Positions 24,401 to 30,731 of a DNA stretch of 64,000 nt are shown piece after piece. Where the stretch lies: positions 1-64,000 of the forward strand of contig JAJKFH010002446.1 in assembly GCA_023333565.1 (NCBI GenBank), in the 5' to 3' direction. The DNA is from Puffinus mauretanicus (taxonomy: Eukaryota; Chordata; Aves; Procellariiformes; Procellariidae). Within the stretch, counting starts at the first letter, position 1; each line of letters opens with the position of its first letter. The notes beneath the pieces were generated by a model that was given only the letters and a program-made list of their open reading frames with translations, had not been told where the DNA came from and did no database searches. A program made the translations under genes and the position numbers.

Positions 24401-27400
24401 AAATTAAGACGCAACCAGCAATCAGCAAATGCAGAGGAAGTCAGCAACATTTCACACTCAGCACGCTAAGGAGAAAGAGTAATAATATTTAAGAGATTTG
24501 CAAGCACCTGAGCTTCTAGACACTTCCTGTCTTGTAATAAAAACTGCTGTCTTCTGAACAGCAACAGTTATTCAAGAAGAAACCATTTGCCCTGAAAGGG
24601 ACAAAGTCTTCCCAGCTCCTCACATACTAACTCCCTGTAGCACAAGGATGTCTCCATGTGCCCATGCAAGTGAAGTTCACCACTAGGAATACTCACATGC
24701 CCATTACAGCTTGGAAGAGCCTGAGTTTCATCAGGATCTTCACATTTGGCATTGGGTTTGTTGATCTTCTGTAAATTCCCATACGTAATTGAATTGTAGC
24801 TTGCAACTATGAGAAAAAATTACAAAGAGGAATTGCTGAGCCCCAAAAATTGACAACAAGGCGCACTTGATTCCTGGGACTCTACTGATCAAGGAAAACA
24901 GTTACTATGGTATCAAATATGCCTGTCAGACACCGGTCTTTGCTCTGAATTATGTCTATTATGTCTAAGTGTGCTTAAAAATTTAAAGTGATAACGAGAA
25001 AACAAGGCCAGTAAAGAAAAGAACAAGATTATTCATCTGGAATAAAATAACCTTAGACCAGGAATGCAGCACTGAAACATAATGTTTATTCTGGGGCAAT
25101 CACAGAAATCTGTCAGGTGAAATTTGCTCTCCTGTGACGCTCCTGTGCATGATGCTTATCAGCCTACCTTCTGTGGTAATTGTCAGTATGGTAAGATGAC
25201 TCACCTCCATTGATAAACTCATTGTAGATTGGAACTCCATTGTAATCCCCACAGAGACCACATGTATGGTTATTAAATTTGCTGTCCAGCTCCACCTAGG
25301 TAATGGAAAGAAAGAGGAAAAATAGAAAAGAATTATCTGGAGCATGAAGACATTCCAAAGCAAATATGTTTACTCGAAAGGGAAGTTGCTAAATGCCAGA
25401 AGCGATGGTGAACCCAAAACTCGTAGAGAAGTAGCTATTGCAAATGAATTTGTAACATAGTTAATAAACACACAGTTAGATGCAAAAAATAACACAGAAT
25501 ACAGAAAGAAGTGACTGAAGCTCCTGTATTTCAGTAATGACAGTAACCACCATGGTGATAAAGATGAAAAGGAAAGCATTCTTAAAACCACAGGACTTTT
25601 TTTTTTCCTCTTTTCCCCTACTGGGATAAAATTTAAGTTTTACTATAAATTAGGAAAGTCAATGATGGCAGTCCTTTAAAAGACAAATGAAGGAAAGTGC
25701 AGATTGGATTGTGGGGGTGCTATAGCAAAAACATTAGCTATTTCTCAGAAAGGTCCTTCTCCCTTTCTTGAGTCCAGTAAGATTATCTGCATGCCGTACT
25801 GCTACTCTATCACACTGCAGAGAAAGGAATTTTATGTTTTTAAAATAAGGTACTCTGAGTGTCAGTTGGATGAGTCAGCCTAATACTCTAGCTCTGTTCA
25901 GTTTGTGAGATTCTACTTCTGTTCAGTATACAGTAGTCTGTTAAACCCAGAAAATACCACTAAAAAAGACTTGGATCATACATACCATCAGTGCATCTTC
26001 CTGATTCCATATCAGAATCAGGCCTAATTTGGCATAAACCTTGGTGTAAATGTCATTGCTTTCGATGAGCACACCAGAGCTGTAGTAAGGTGTCTTCACA
26101 CTAGGAAGAAAATCAGAGACTTTGCATTAGTACAGAAACATAAGGGTTGACATGAATGTCTGCAATAAGCCAAATACCCTAATGAACAGAGAAACCGGTC
26201 TCTGTCTACCTGATCCTAGCTGCACAGGATGCCTTGTTTTAATGAGGCATAAAATCCTCTCCCTCCGACATTTGATGCGATAACTCATTGCCTTTAAAAG
26301 GCAAAGCAATTTCAGAGGCAAAGCCTCCCCAAGGGTACGGGTTCTTTAAGAAAAAAGCCAAAATGTCAGATGTCTTCAGCTTAATCAAAGGAAAATCCAT
26401 CATCATTGTGGTATTAACAGGGGATATTCAAACACTCACTAATAATTTACTTCAATGAACAACATAAATGGAAGCTTTTCTTTACCAAAGATCTGACAAC
26501 CATTTCAGACAGAATGAATGTTCCTTTGCAAGGATCTTCCTCCTCAAGAGAGAGTTCAAAAAAGCACAGGCAGATACAGGGACTGCCACAAAACTTTGAA
26601 AAGAAAGGAGCATGTTAAGAGGAATTCAGTAGTTTGTTTCAGTATTTAGTTCATTAGTTTTCGGTTGACAGGACCAAGCTTGTTAATGGTGACAGCACGT
26701 TAATGTGACAGAAGATATTTTGCAGAAGGCTGAGCATAGATGTTTTTGTCTGATAAAGAATCAATTCACCAGATCTCTCTCCTGTTCTTGTACGTCTGTC
26801 TTACAGTGCACTGTTTAACAAGGCACACTGCTGAATTTCATTCAGCAATAAAGGGATTGTGGCAAGCAGCCTCATCCTATAAAATCTAAAGAACTAGAAT
26901 CTGTTCAAACAGAAGTAGTGTAAACTGGAATCCAGTCAAAATAACTAGTTCATTTTCTGCAGATTTGCCAAGATAATCGTTACCTATCAGGATTCCTGTA
27001 TGTCTATGCACATGTCCTCTTAACTACTCTCTTGACTGGGAGAATTTTATCTCCTAATTTCCTGTCACAGGGATTTTTCCAACTATTTACCTCAGGCATT
27101 TTTAACATGGCCAAATGACTTACACATTGAAATACTAGGCAGGAACTCAGAAGCCATTATTTCTACTTTCTGCATTGTTCATCCTCTGGACAATGATGCC
27201 TGAAGAGATCATGTTTTTGGAGAGGGATTATAAAACATTGGGCAGCTTTTCACATTTCAGCTATCACAGCATGAAATATTTCTCCTTTTTTCTAATACTA
27301 GGATATTCAATCAATCAATGGATCAGGTAACAAATGGCAAATTCACACATTTTTCTACTTTACAGTTTTCACTTCAGTAGTGTGAACTGCTATTTTACAT

Positions 27401-30400
27401 GACAATGGATCATACGTCGTTTAAAGAGCACTATGGGAAATTAAGTTCTATAAAAAAGTAAATCCCCCATGCAGCAAAAACCTTTTCAGGTTTTTATGAA
27501 CACTATCTAAGACAAAAAGAGGCTTGGTTTAAAAAAAAACCAATTTTTAAAAGATTTCTAAACTTGTTTTTCATGGAGTTCTTTTTAAGACCTGAGTATA
27601 TAATAAAGGGCTTTTTCAATTTGGGGCAAGAATCTATTTTTTATAACTTCATGTCATTTTGTTATGCATTCTGATATGATCCTTGGAAAACTGAATGCCA
27701 TTTTCTATTTTTGAACAGGTTTTCATTGCAGTGGCTTCCAAACTTCAGAGCAAAAGCTGAATTCTGGACAAAACCCAGTCCTACAATGGCAATAGAAAGG
27801 ATTTTTTTTAAATTATGTTAAGACATATTAACAGCCAGTTACTTCAATCTTCAGAACTATGTCTTAACCTATGTGTTGCTTCACTCGTGTCAGTGTGTAT
27901 ATATACACACACTGAAAGGATAGTCTAACAATAGGAAAGGCTAGGTTAAGACACTACTTGGCACCAGCAGTGGTGTCAGACTAGTGCGACCATGTTACAG
28001 GAGGAGAAAAATACAACAGCTCACTGTGAAAAAGTACATATTGCCACATACAAATTAGTGTAAATTTTGACCTGCATTATATCTGTTATAATCCCTTGAG
28101 GAGTGGCCATTGGACTTTAAAGAATTATTTATGGAGATCAGAAAAAAACACCTCTCTTCTGCCAGAAAATAAGAGAAAAATACCCCGGAGAAATGCATCT
28201 TCATTTTTGAGGATTTGCTAGATCATCTGCTGAGGTAAACTCAAGGTGATGCCATGAAACAAATGAAGCTATGTCATTTTATGCCAGTGAAAGATCTGGC
28301 TCATGAGCTGCATTGTTTCCTGCACAACCAGAAGAAGAACAATTCACTCAAACCTCTTCCTGACTTGTATTTAAATCATCTCTTATGCCAGTATAGAAAG
28401 GACGATTAATACTAAAGCCCCTCCCCAGAGCAATTTTTATGCTGGATTTCAAAGGGCTTTTTTCTGCTTGTGGAAATGCTCGTAGCAGTTACCTTAATGG
28501 TATACAGACAGCTATGTAAAGAATCAATCTTGCTTTTGTCTTCCCAGCACATTTCTCTGAAATACTGTTATACTAAAGGAACTTACATCCGCCCATCCAC
28601 CACTGCCAGTTTTGGTCTGAGGTACACCGTAAAGTCCTTGATTGTTATCAGAATATACTGGATCTCAGGGTGGTTATTGCTGTTCAGAGCACGCTGGATG
28701 TGGACAGAGAACTCCTTGTAAGACTTTCGGCAGTCAGAAGCAAAATTATACTCGCAAGTGCCAGGGAATTGATAGATGTCTCCATCAAAAGTTTTGAAAT
28801 GGTTGTTTCCCCAAGTGCTGCAGACATAGTGGCCATGGTTTCTTGTCCTTCCTGTTAAGTGATGAAAAAGAAATAGCCATGTAAAAAAGTGAAATGAATG
28901 AGCTAGCATCAACAAAATGTAAGTAAGTGTTGCATTTTACAGTAGAAACCACTTGCAATTATATGCACAGTGATTTCACAGATCTCAAGCCTGATCAAGT
29001 ATCTGCCTATTAAGCAGAAGGGATGTGAATCTCTAATAGAAAATAAGACATTAACAGATACCGCTGAGACTTGGCTATATCTTATAATCCTGAGGTGAAG
29101 GAACTTGTCTCCATGAGGTGGGGAAACTTAACCCGCTGACCACTACCAAGCTGGTGCATCAGTGCAATGGAGCTGCTTTGCCAAACATGTTAATTTATTC
29201 TGAATCACAGTATTATTTTTAGCAACATTAAATATTTCTAAAAGCTCTTTTCTTCCCTGAGGCAACATGCACTAGAAAGGAAACAGAGTTAGGAAACCAA
29301 GGAAGTACCACTCATTCTCTGAAGGCAAATAGGTTAAATGTTATGAAAGGACTTGTGCACAACAGGAGTTTTTAAAGAATTCCTTCTTTTCCGAACAGAA
29401 ATAGCGATTTCTATTACTACAGAATAGAAATTCTTCAGAAGATAGGTCAGAAAATAACCATTGTAGGAGAAAAAAAAAAATTTTTTTGCAATAGCAAAAG
29501 ATGAAGATGATGATATTTGTTCCCTTCCCAGTCGTCTATACCAACAAATAATACAAATTAACACAGTATCTGATAAATCTCAAGATGCTGTAGATTAGGG
29601 GTGAATATAAAAGTTGAGCATACTTGGGAAGCTTGCCAAGGTACCAAAAGCACACATGCCACTCATTTTCACAAGATTTTCTTGCAGTGTTTAATTTGAG
29701 AAAGAGAAACTTCCAAAGGGACCTCTATGTTACTGCACTTTGACGGTATCAATCATACCAGATACATCCAGCCAAGGTGGATGGTATGCTTCTCTCCCCA
29801 GAAGGAAGGCTACACAGACATTCTCCCAGAGCTCTCAGCTGGGATACCAAATGCGAGATAATGCTTTCTTCCCATTGCTGAATTCAAGACGCAGCAGACC
29901 AAGATCAACACCACAAACCTGATCACTGCACAAAATTCATCACCTATTCCTCCAAAAATAGTTTTCAGTATGACAGCTCTATTTCAACACTTCAAACAAA
30001 GTTGATAACAAATAGAGTAAATCAGAGCTTTTACGGAAGGATTATCAATGTCCTGAATGACAAAATGAGCTTTGTCCAATGTTACTACATTCACTTTTGA
30101 AGAAAGTATTTATGTAATTCCAAAGTCACGGAAGACACAATCATCCACTTTCTTCATTGCTGTAACAACGACCCTCCCAAGACTCCTATAGTTGCTTTCT
30201 GCCAAGTAGTTGCCATACCTAGGAAAGTCTTAACTTAACATGGAAAGAAAAGTAACACTGAAAATATTTTCCACATCAAACTAGAGATTAACACAGTACA
30301 TATAAGTACTAATCTCTCCAAAAAGAGCAGTATCTACCTGTGTTGGCTGAGCCATGTAGCCTTAATATTTGAAAGTTTAAGAAATTTAAGGCACCTTAAA

Positions 30401-30579
30401 ACTCCAGTGCATTATTTAAATGCACTGCCTCCTACTTCTGCAGTGGTATTTTAATTCTCTCCCTCTTTTCCAGGAGGCAATCTGCTACCATTTCATTTCT
30501 AGAGCTTACCTTTTCTTATTTCATTTGAATAGGAAAGAGCCAGCCAGAGCATAAAAAGGCTGGCAGCTCTTAGCCCCAT
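1..30579 (-). CDS. MUC2: MUC2 gel-forming mucin, 5' half of gene (30 exons, incomplete at 3' end)
   Basis: This is the overall gene entry; exons follow separately. MUC2 is the secreted mucin of intestinal goblet cells. It forms disulfide-linked polymers through cysteine-rich VWD assemblies, and its Pro/Thr/Ser regions carry dense O-glycans. Thirty exons joined in phase give about 1,447 codons without a stop: signal peptide (1-23), D1 (about 30-370), D2 (about 380-715), D' (about 738-845), D3 (about 850-1,215), linker PTS (about 1,268-1,302), CysD (about 1,304-1,408) and PTS start. The choice of MUC2 over MUC5AC/5B/6 rests on residue-level recall of vertebrate MUC2, for example the [23 protein letters not shown] and [18 protein letters not shown] stretches. 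Introns range from about 0.1 to 4.1 kb. The gene runs off the left edge, so D4, VWC and the cystine knot are missing here. Confidence 0.93.
795..824 (-). CDS. MUC2: MUC2 exon 29: 30-nt PTS microexon
   Basis: Encodes [10 protein letters not shown] plus one base: pure Pro/Thr/Ser/Val. Acceptor TTTCAG, donor GTAAGT. The 30-nt length preserves frame, so inclusion could be optional. Phase 1 at both ends matches exons 28 and 30. Confidence 0.8.
1195..1392 (-). CDS. MUC2: MUC2 exon 28: last Cys-rich segment and start of PTS linker
   Basis: 198 nt, codons 1,226-1,292. Begins [20 protein letters not shown], goes through [16 protein letters not shown], then turns abruptly to [20 protein letters not shown], the first O-glycosylation-prone stretch. 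Three sequons. Acceptor TGCAG, donor GTAAAT. Confidence 0.88.
1955..1998 (-). CDS. MUC2: MUC2 exon 27: 44-nt microexon
   Basis: Encodes [15 protein letters not shown] (first codon split with exon 26), the short CVC...C segment that follows the third TIL. Found by phase: exon 26 ends with two bases of a Cys codon and exon 28 needs one G. This exon supplies both exactly. Acceptor TTTAG, donor GTAAAT. Confidence 0.85.
2881..3031 (-). CDS. MUC2: MUC2 exon 26: D3 TIL, second part
   Basis: 151 nt, codons 1,162-1,211: [20 protein letters not shown], then [16 protein letters not shown] and PTEENCTI. Two sequons (NGT, NCT). Acceptor AACAG; donor GTATAT, weak. Skipping exon 27 would break the phase. 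Confidence 0.92.
4915..5043 (-). CDS. MUC2: MUC2 exon 25: D3 TIL, first part
   Basis: 129 nt, codons 1,119-1,161: [20 protein letters not shown], then [19 protein letters not shown]. Two sequons (NVS, NFS). Strong match to the post-C8 region of vertebrate MUC2. Acceptor ATCAG, donor GTAATA. Confidence 0.93.
5917..6013. repeat. (GAAAAA)n simple repeat in MUC2 intron 24
   Basis: About 16 near-perfect copies of the hexamer GAAAAA. Its antisense reading produces long poly-Phe frames, which are artefacts. Confidence 0.97.
6205..6361 (-). CDS. MUC2: MUC2 exon 24: C8 module 3
   Basis: 157 nt, codons 1,067-1,118: [20 protein letters not shown], then [18 protein letters not shown] and VFWRTPDIC. Acceptor AACAG, donor GTGAGT. 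A long (GAAAAA)n tract lies about 190 bases into the following intron. Confidence 0.94.
6893..7512 (+). mobile_element. CR1 LINE fragment with open RT C-terminal frame, MUC2 intron 23
   Basis: CR1 of the avian type, 5'-truncated and also missing its 3' tail. Frame 6,898-7,566 stays open for 222 codons and encodes the C-terminal region after the CR1 reverse transcriptase: [55 protein letters not shown]. It lies antisense to MUC2. GC content is visibly higher than the surrounding intron. It does not encode a complete enzyme. Confidence 0.92.
7939..8178 (-). CDS. MUC2: MUC2 exon 23: VWD-D3 CGLCG and C8 module 3 start
   Basis: 240 nt, codons 987-1,066: [20 protein letters not shown], then [14 protein letters not shown] and [24 protein letters not shown] is intact. 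The donor is AAG|GTTTGT. Reading through it reaches a stop five codons later, so splicing to exon 24 ([13 protein letters not shown]) is required. Acceptor TCCAG. Confidence 0.94.
9207..9386 (-). CDS. MUC2: MUC2 exon 22: VWD-D3
   Basis: 180 nt, codons 927-986: [20 protein letters not shown], then [20 protein letters not shown] and [15 protein letters not shown] sequon. The donor is AAA|GTTAGG, a weak but GT-type site fixed by the frame into GKVCGLCG. Acceptor TTCAG. Confidence 0.93.
9710..9820 (-). CDS. MUC2: MUC2 exon 21: VWD-D3
   Basis: 111 nt, codons 890-926, phase 0 both ends like exon 10. Encodes [20 protein letters not shown] and [20 protein letters not shown] is a sequon. D3 drives N-terminal disulfide assembly of the mucin. 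Acceptor AATAG, donor GTGAGT. Confidence 0.94.
10374..10512 (-). CDS. MUC2: MUC2 exon 20: start of VWD-D3
   Basis: 139 nt, codons 843-889, same length and phase as exon 9, the matching D2 exon. Encodes [20 protein letters not shown], then [13 protein letters not shown]. Acceptor TCTAG, donor GTAATG. Confidence 0.94.
10973..11124 (-). CDS. MUC2: MUC2 exon 19: D' TIL module
   Basis: 152 nt, codons 793-842: [20 protein letters not shown], then [18 protein letters not shown] and VDCNTC. This TIL' module follows D' directly and leads into VWD-D3. Acceptor CTTAG, donor GTAAGT. Confidence 0.94.
11551..11660 (-). CDS. MUC2: MUC2 exon 18: D' segment
   Basis: 110 nt, codons 756-792. Encodes [20 protein letters not shown] and [10 protein letters not shown]. 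Two N-glycosylation sequons (NKT, NAS). This is the faster-diverging part of D', so wording agrees with mammalian MUC2 only at cysteines. Acceptor TTCAG, donor GTATGT. Confidence 0.87.
11935..11987 (-). CDS. MUC2: MUC2 exon 17: D' segment
   Basis: 53 nt, codons 738-755: [18 protein letters not shown]. The short CVCR...C core matches the D' E-type segment of MUC2. Acceptor TCTAG, donor GTAAGT. Little else would identify it, but phase and cysteines fit both neighbours. Confidence 0.88.
12893..13148 (-). CDS. MUC2: MUC2 exon 16: TIL module 2 and start of D'
   Basis: 256 nt, codons 653-737. Contains [20 protein letters not shown], then [20 protein letters not shown], a full TIL module with an NLT sequon, followed by [14 protein letters not shown] of the next E-type segment. 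Acceptor TCCAG, donor GTATGT. Confidence 0.93.
13801..13927 (-). CDS. MUC2: MUC2 exon 15: C8 module 2 (second part)
   Basis: 127 nt, codons 611-652: [20 protein letters not shown], then [18 protein letters not shown]. Cysteine spacing completes C8 number 2. Acceptor TTCAG, donor GTAAGT. Confidence 0.93.
14834..14928 (-). CDS. MUC2: MUC2 exon 14: C8 module 2 (first part)
   Basis: 95 nt, codons 579-610: [20 protein letters not shown], ending DPSEYYK. This is the conserved opening of the second C8 module. Acceptor TGCAG, donor GTATTG (weaker than its neighbours). Confidence 0.92.
15535..15699 (-). CDS. MUC2: MUC2 exon 13: VWD-D2 GLCG motif
   Basis: 165 nt, codons 524-578. Encodes [20 protein letters not shown] and [14 protein letters not shown]2 carries QGLCG rather than CGLCG, as in mammalian MUC2, so it lacks the first Cys of the CxxC-like motif. 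Acceptor AACAG, donor GTAAGC. Confidence 0.94.
16272..16409 (-). CDS. MUC2: MUC2 exon 12: VWD-D2, GC donor
   Basis: 138 nt, codons 478-523: [20 protein letters not shown], then [20 protein letters not shown]. The donor is CAAG|GCAAGT, again GC rather than GT. This cut is the only one that keeps frame into exon 13 (QG|LCGNFNG). Acceptor TTCAG. Confidence 0.9.
16898..17190 (-). mobile_element. CR1 3' fragment, MUC2 intron 11 (copy 1)
   Basis: Starts on the plus strand with AGAATCATAGAA, the reverse of the CR1 tail, and runs through the conserved 3' segment (GGGAGCCTGTTCCAGTGACC and relatives) to GATGAGATCATGG. A short, diverged subfamily member. Confidence 0.9.
17197..17640 (-). mobile_element. 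CR1 3' fragment, MUC2 intron 11 (copy 2)
   Basis: Begins AGAATCATAGAATAG and continues through CCAACCTCACCTTGAATGTT to CCTCCTCTGGACCT. A different CR1 subfamily from copy 1, as the 3' regions differ. It ends abruptly against the oppositely oriented copy 3. Confidence 0.92.
17641..18196 (+). mobile_element. CR1 3' fragment, MUC2 intron 11 (copy 3)
   Basis: Starts in the reverse-transcriptase coding end ([19 protein letters not shown]) and is open for 156 codons (17,648-18,118). It ends with a complete tail ATGATTCTATGATTCT at 18,196. Very similar to the intron 23 copy. Sits 5'-to-5' against copy 2. Confidence 0.94.
18197..18662 (-). mobile_element. CR1 fragment, endonuclease-to-RT linker region (intron 11)
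   Basis: Minus-strand frames give [20 protein letters not shown] and [19 protein letters not shown], the part of CR1 ORF2 between endonuclease and reverse transcriptase, with several stops. It lies downstream of an RT segment that should follow it in an intact element. Confidence 0.75.
18663..19515 (-). mobile_element. CR1 fragment, RT C-terminal half (intron 11)
   Basis: Broken minus-strand frames include [30 protein letters not shown] and [19 protein letters not shown], typical CR1 reverse-transcriptase segments. Stops and frameshifts are frequent, so it is older than copy 3. No 3' tail here. Confidence 0.88.
20512..20581 (-). CDS. MUC2: MUC2 exon 11: VWD-D2
   Basis: 70 nt, codons 455-477: [20 protein letters not shown]. 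Donor GTAAGG opens the 4.1-kb intron 11, which is enlarged by CR1 insertions. Acceptor ATACAG. Confidence 0.92.
21587..21697 (-). CDS. MUC2: MUC2 exon 10: VWD-D2
   Basis: 111 nt (37 codons, phase 0 both ends), codons 418-454. Contains [20 protein letters not shown], near-identical in wording to vertebrate MUC2. The equivalent D3 exon (exon 21) is also 111 nt in the same phase, consistent with D-domain duplication. Acceptor TGTAG, donor GTAAGT. Confidence 0.93.
22361..22499 (-). CDS. MUC2: MUC2 exon 9: start of VWD-D2
   Basis: 139 nt, codons 371-417. It reads [20 protein letters not shown], then [18 protein letters not shown], the diagnostic start of a mucin VWD domain (FDGK...F.GDC.YVL). Acceptor TCTAG, donor GTACTG. 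Confidence 0.93.
22819..22936 (-). CDS. MUC2: MUC2 exon 8: end of D1 TIL/E region
   Basis: 118 nt, codons 332-370. It starts [20 protein letters not shown] and ends in the ECEEC segment split across the intron. This matches the TIL and E' part of the first D assembly. Acceptor TACAG, donor GTAAGG. Confidence 0.93.
23389..23451. repeat. Perfect 29-bp tandem duplication in MUC2 intron 7
   Basis: Two identical 29-bp units (23,389-23,417 and 23,418-23,446), each starting GCAGAATTCC, followed by a 5-base partial third copy. Identity suggests a recent slippage or duplication. Confidence 0.95.
23667..23792 (-). CDS. MUC2: MUC2 exon 7: TIL module 1, GC donor
   Basis: 126 nt, codons 290-331. Encodes [20 protein letters not shown] and [13 protein letters not shown], the trypsin-inhibitor-like module after C8. 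The downstream splice site is GAAG|GCAAGT, a GC donor. Only this cut joins in frame to exon 8 and regenerates CPEGTVYDD. Using the GT four bases further on shifts the frame into a stop. Confidence 0.9.
24249..24465 (-). CDS. MUC2: MUC2 exon 6: C8 module 1
   Basis: 217 nt, codons 218-289. It begins [16 protein letters not shown] and carries the C8 cysteine pattern through [16 protein letters not shown] and [13 protein letters not shown]. The His in CSHAGG matches the position of a histidine I recall as a Cu(II) ligand in human MUC2 D1. Acceptor CTTAG, donor GTAAGC. Confidence 0.93.
24697..24806 (-). CDS. MUC2: MUC2 exon 5: VWD-D1 to C8 linker
   Basis: 110 nt, codons 181-217, phase 0 at its 3' end. 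It includes [17 protein letters not shown], which parallels the end of VWD1 and entry into the first C8 module. Acceptor CATAG, donor GTGAGT. Confidence 0.92.
25205..25295 (-). CDS. MUC2: MUC2 exon 4: VWD-D1 CGLCG motif
   Basis: 91 nt, codons 151-180. It encodes [20 protein letters not shown]. The CGLCG motif is the CxxC-type feature of mucin/VWF D domains. NHT is an N-glycosylation sequon. Acceptor CCTAG, donor GTGAGT. Confidence 0.93.
25986..26100 (-). CDS. MUC2: MUC2 exon 3: VWD-D1 middle
   Basis: 115 nt, codons 112-150, acceptor CTAG, donor GTATGT. It encodes the [13 protein letters not shown] and [11 protein letters not shown] stretches of VWD1. The Ile at about residue 142 (codon ATA, 26,010-26,012) stands where human MUC2 has a Met that I recall as part of a copper site; the Met eight residues later is kept. 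Confidence 0.92.
26101..28586 (-). other. MUC2 intron 2 (2.5 kb) - no recognised element
   Basis: AT-rich intron sequence. I see no exon, repeat family or RNA gene. The only local structure is an imperfect inverted repeat of alternating TG/TA/CA near 27,892-27,915. Confidence 0.6.
28587..28851 (-). CDS. MUC2: MUC2 exon 2: start of VWD-D1
   Basis: Acceptor AACAG, donor GTAAGT; 265 nt, codons 24-112. It opens VWD domain 1 with [16 protein letters not shown] and contains the family motif CEYNFASDC, then the [12 protein letters not shown] strand. The spacing matches vertebrate MUC2 D1. Confidence 0.93.
30510..30579 (-). CDS. MUC2: MUC2 exon 1: start codon and signal peptide
   Basis: The ATG (30,577-30,579) sits in a full Kozak context, GCCACCATGG. 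The exon encodes [19 protein letters not shown] and ends EIRK plus one base. This is a classical secretory signal: an Arg, then a hydrophobic core of about 14 residues. The donor is AAG|GTAAGC. No in-frame upstream ATG lies between it and the TATA box. Confidence 0.92.
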
Positions 30580-30622
30580 GGTGGCTAAGGTGGGTGAACT
30601 GGGAACTCCACTGAAAACTTTT

Positions 30623-30631
30623 CTTTATATA
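30623..30631 (-). promoter_or_regulatory. TATA box of MUC2
   Basis: Read on the minus strand this is TATATAAAG, 44-52 bases upstream of the start codon. The usual 25-30 base spacing would place transcription start near 30,600, so the 5' UTR would be only about 20 nt. That TSS is inferred. Confidence 0.7.
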
Positions 30632-30660
30632 ATATCCACTCATGCAATTGATTCTATTAC

Positions 30661-30725
30661 AGGGGAGGAGATACAAAGGGAGGAGAAAAGAGGAGGGGTA
30701 AAAAAATAGGCGTGATATTTACAGA
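30661..30725 (-). promoter_or_regulatory. MUC2 proximal promoter: CT-rich box and forkhead-type site
   Basis: On the minus strand, 30,661-30,699 is a C/T-rich block with repeated CTCC/CCCTCC cores, typical of Sp1/KLF-type binding. Just upstream, 30,716-30,722 reads GTAAATA, the reverse of the forkhead consensus TATTTAC. FOXA factors are known MUC2 activators in mammals. Presence of the motifs is seen; function is inferred. Confidence 0.45.
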
Positions 30726-30731
30726 AGATAA

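Noticed and set aside
27892..27915. Alternating TG/TA/CA inverted repeat in intron 2
   Set aside because: Imperfect (one dinucleotide difference between arms), short, and typical of microsatellite-like sequence; no reason to call a functional element.
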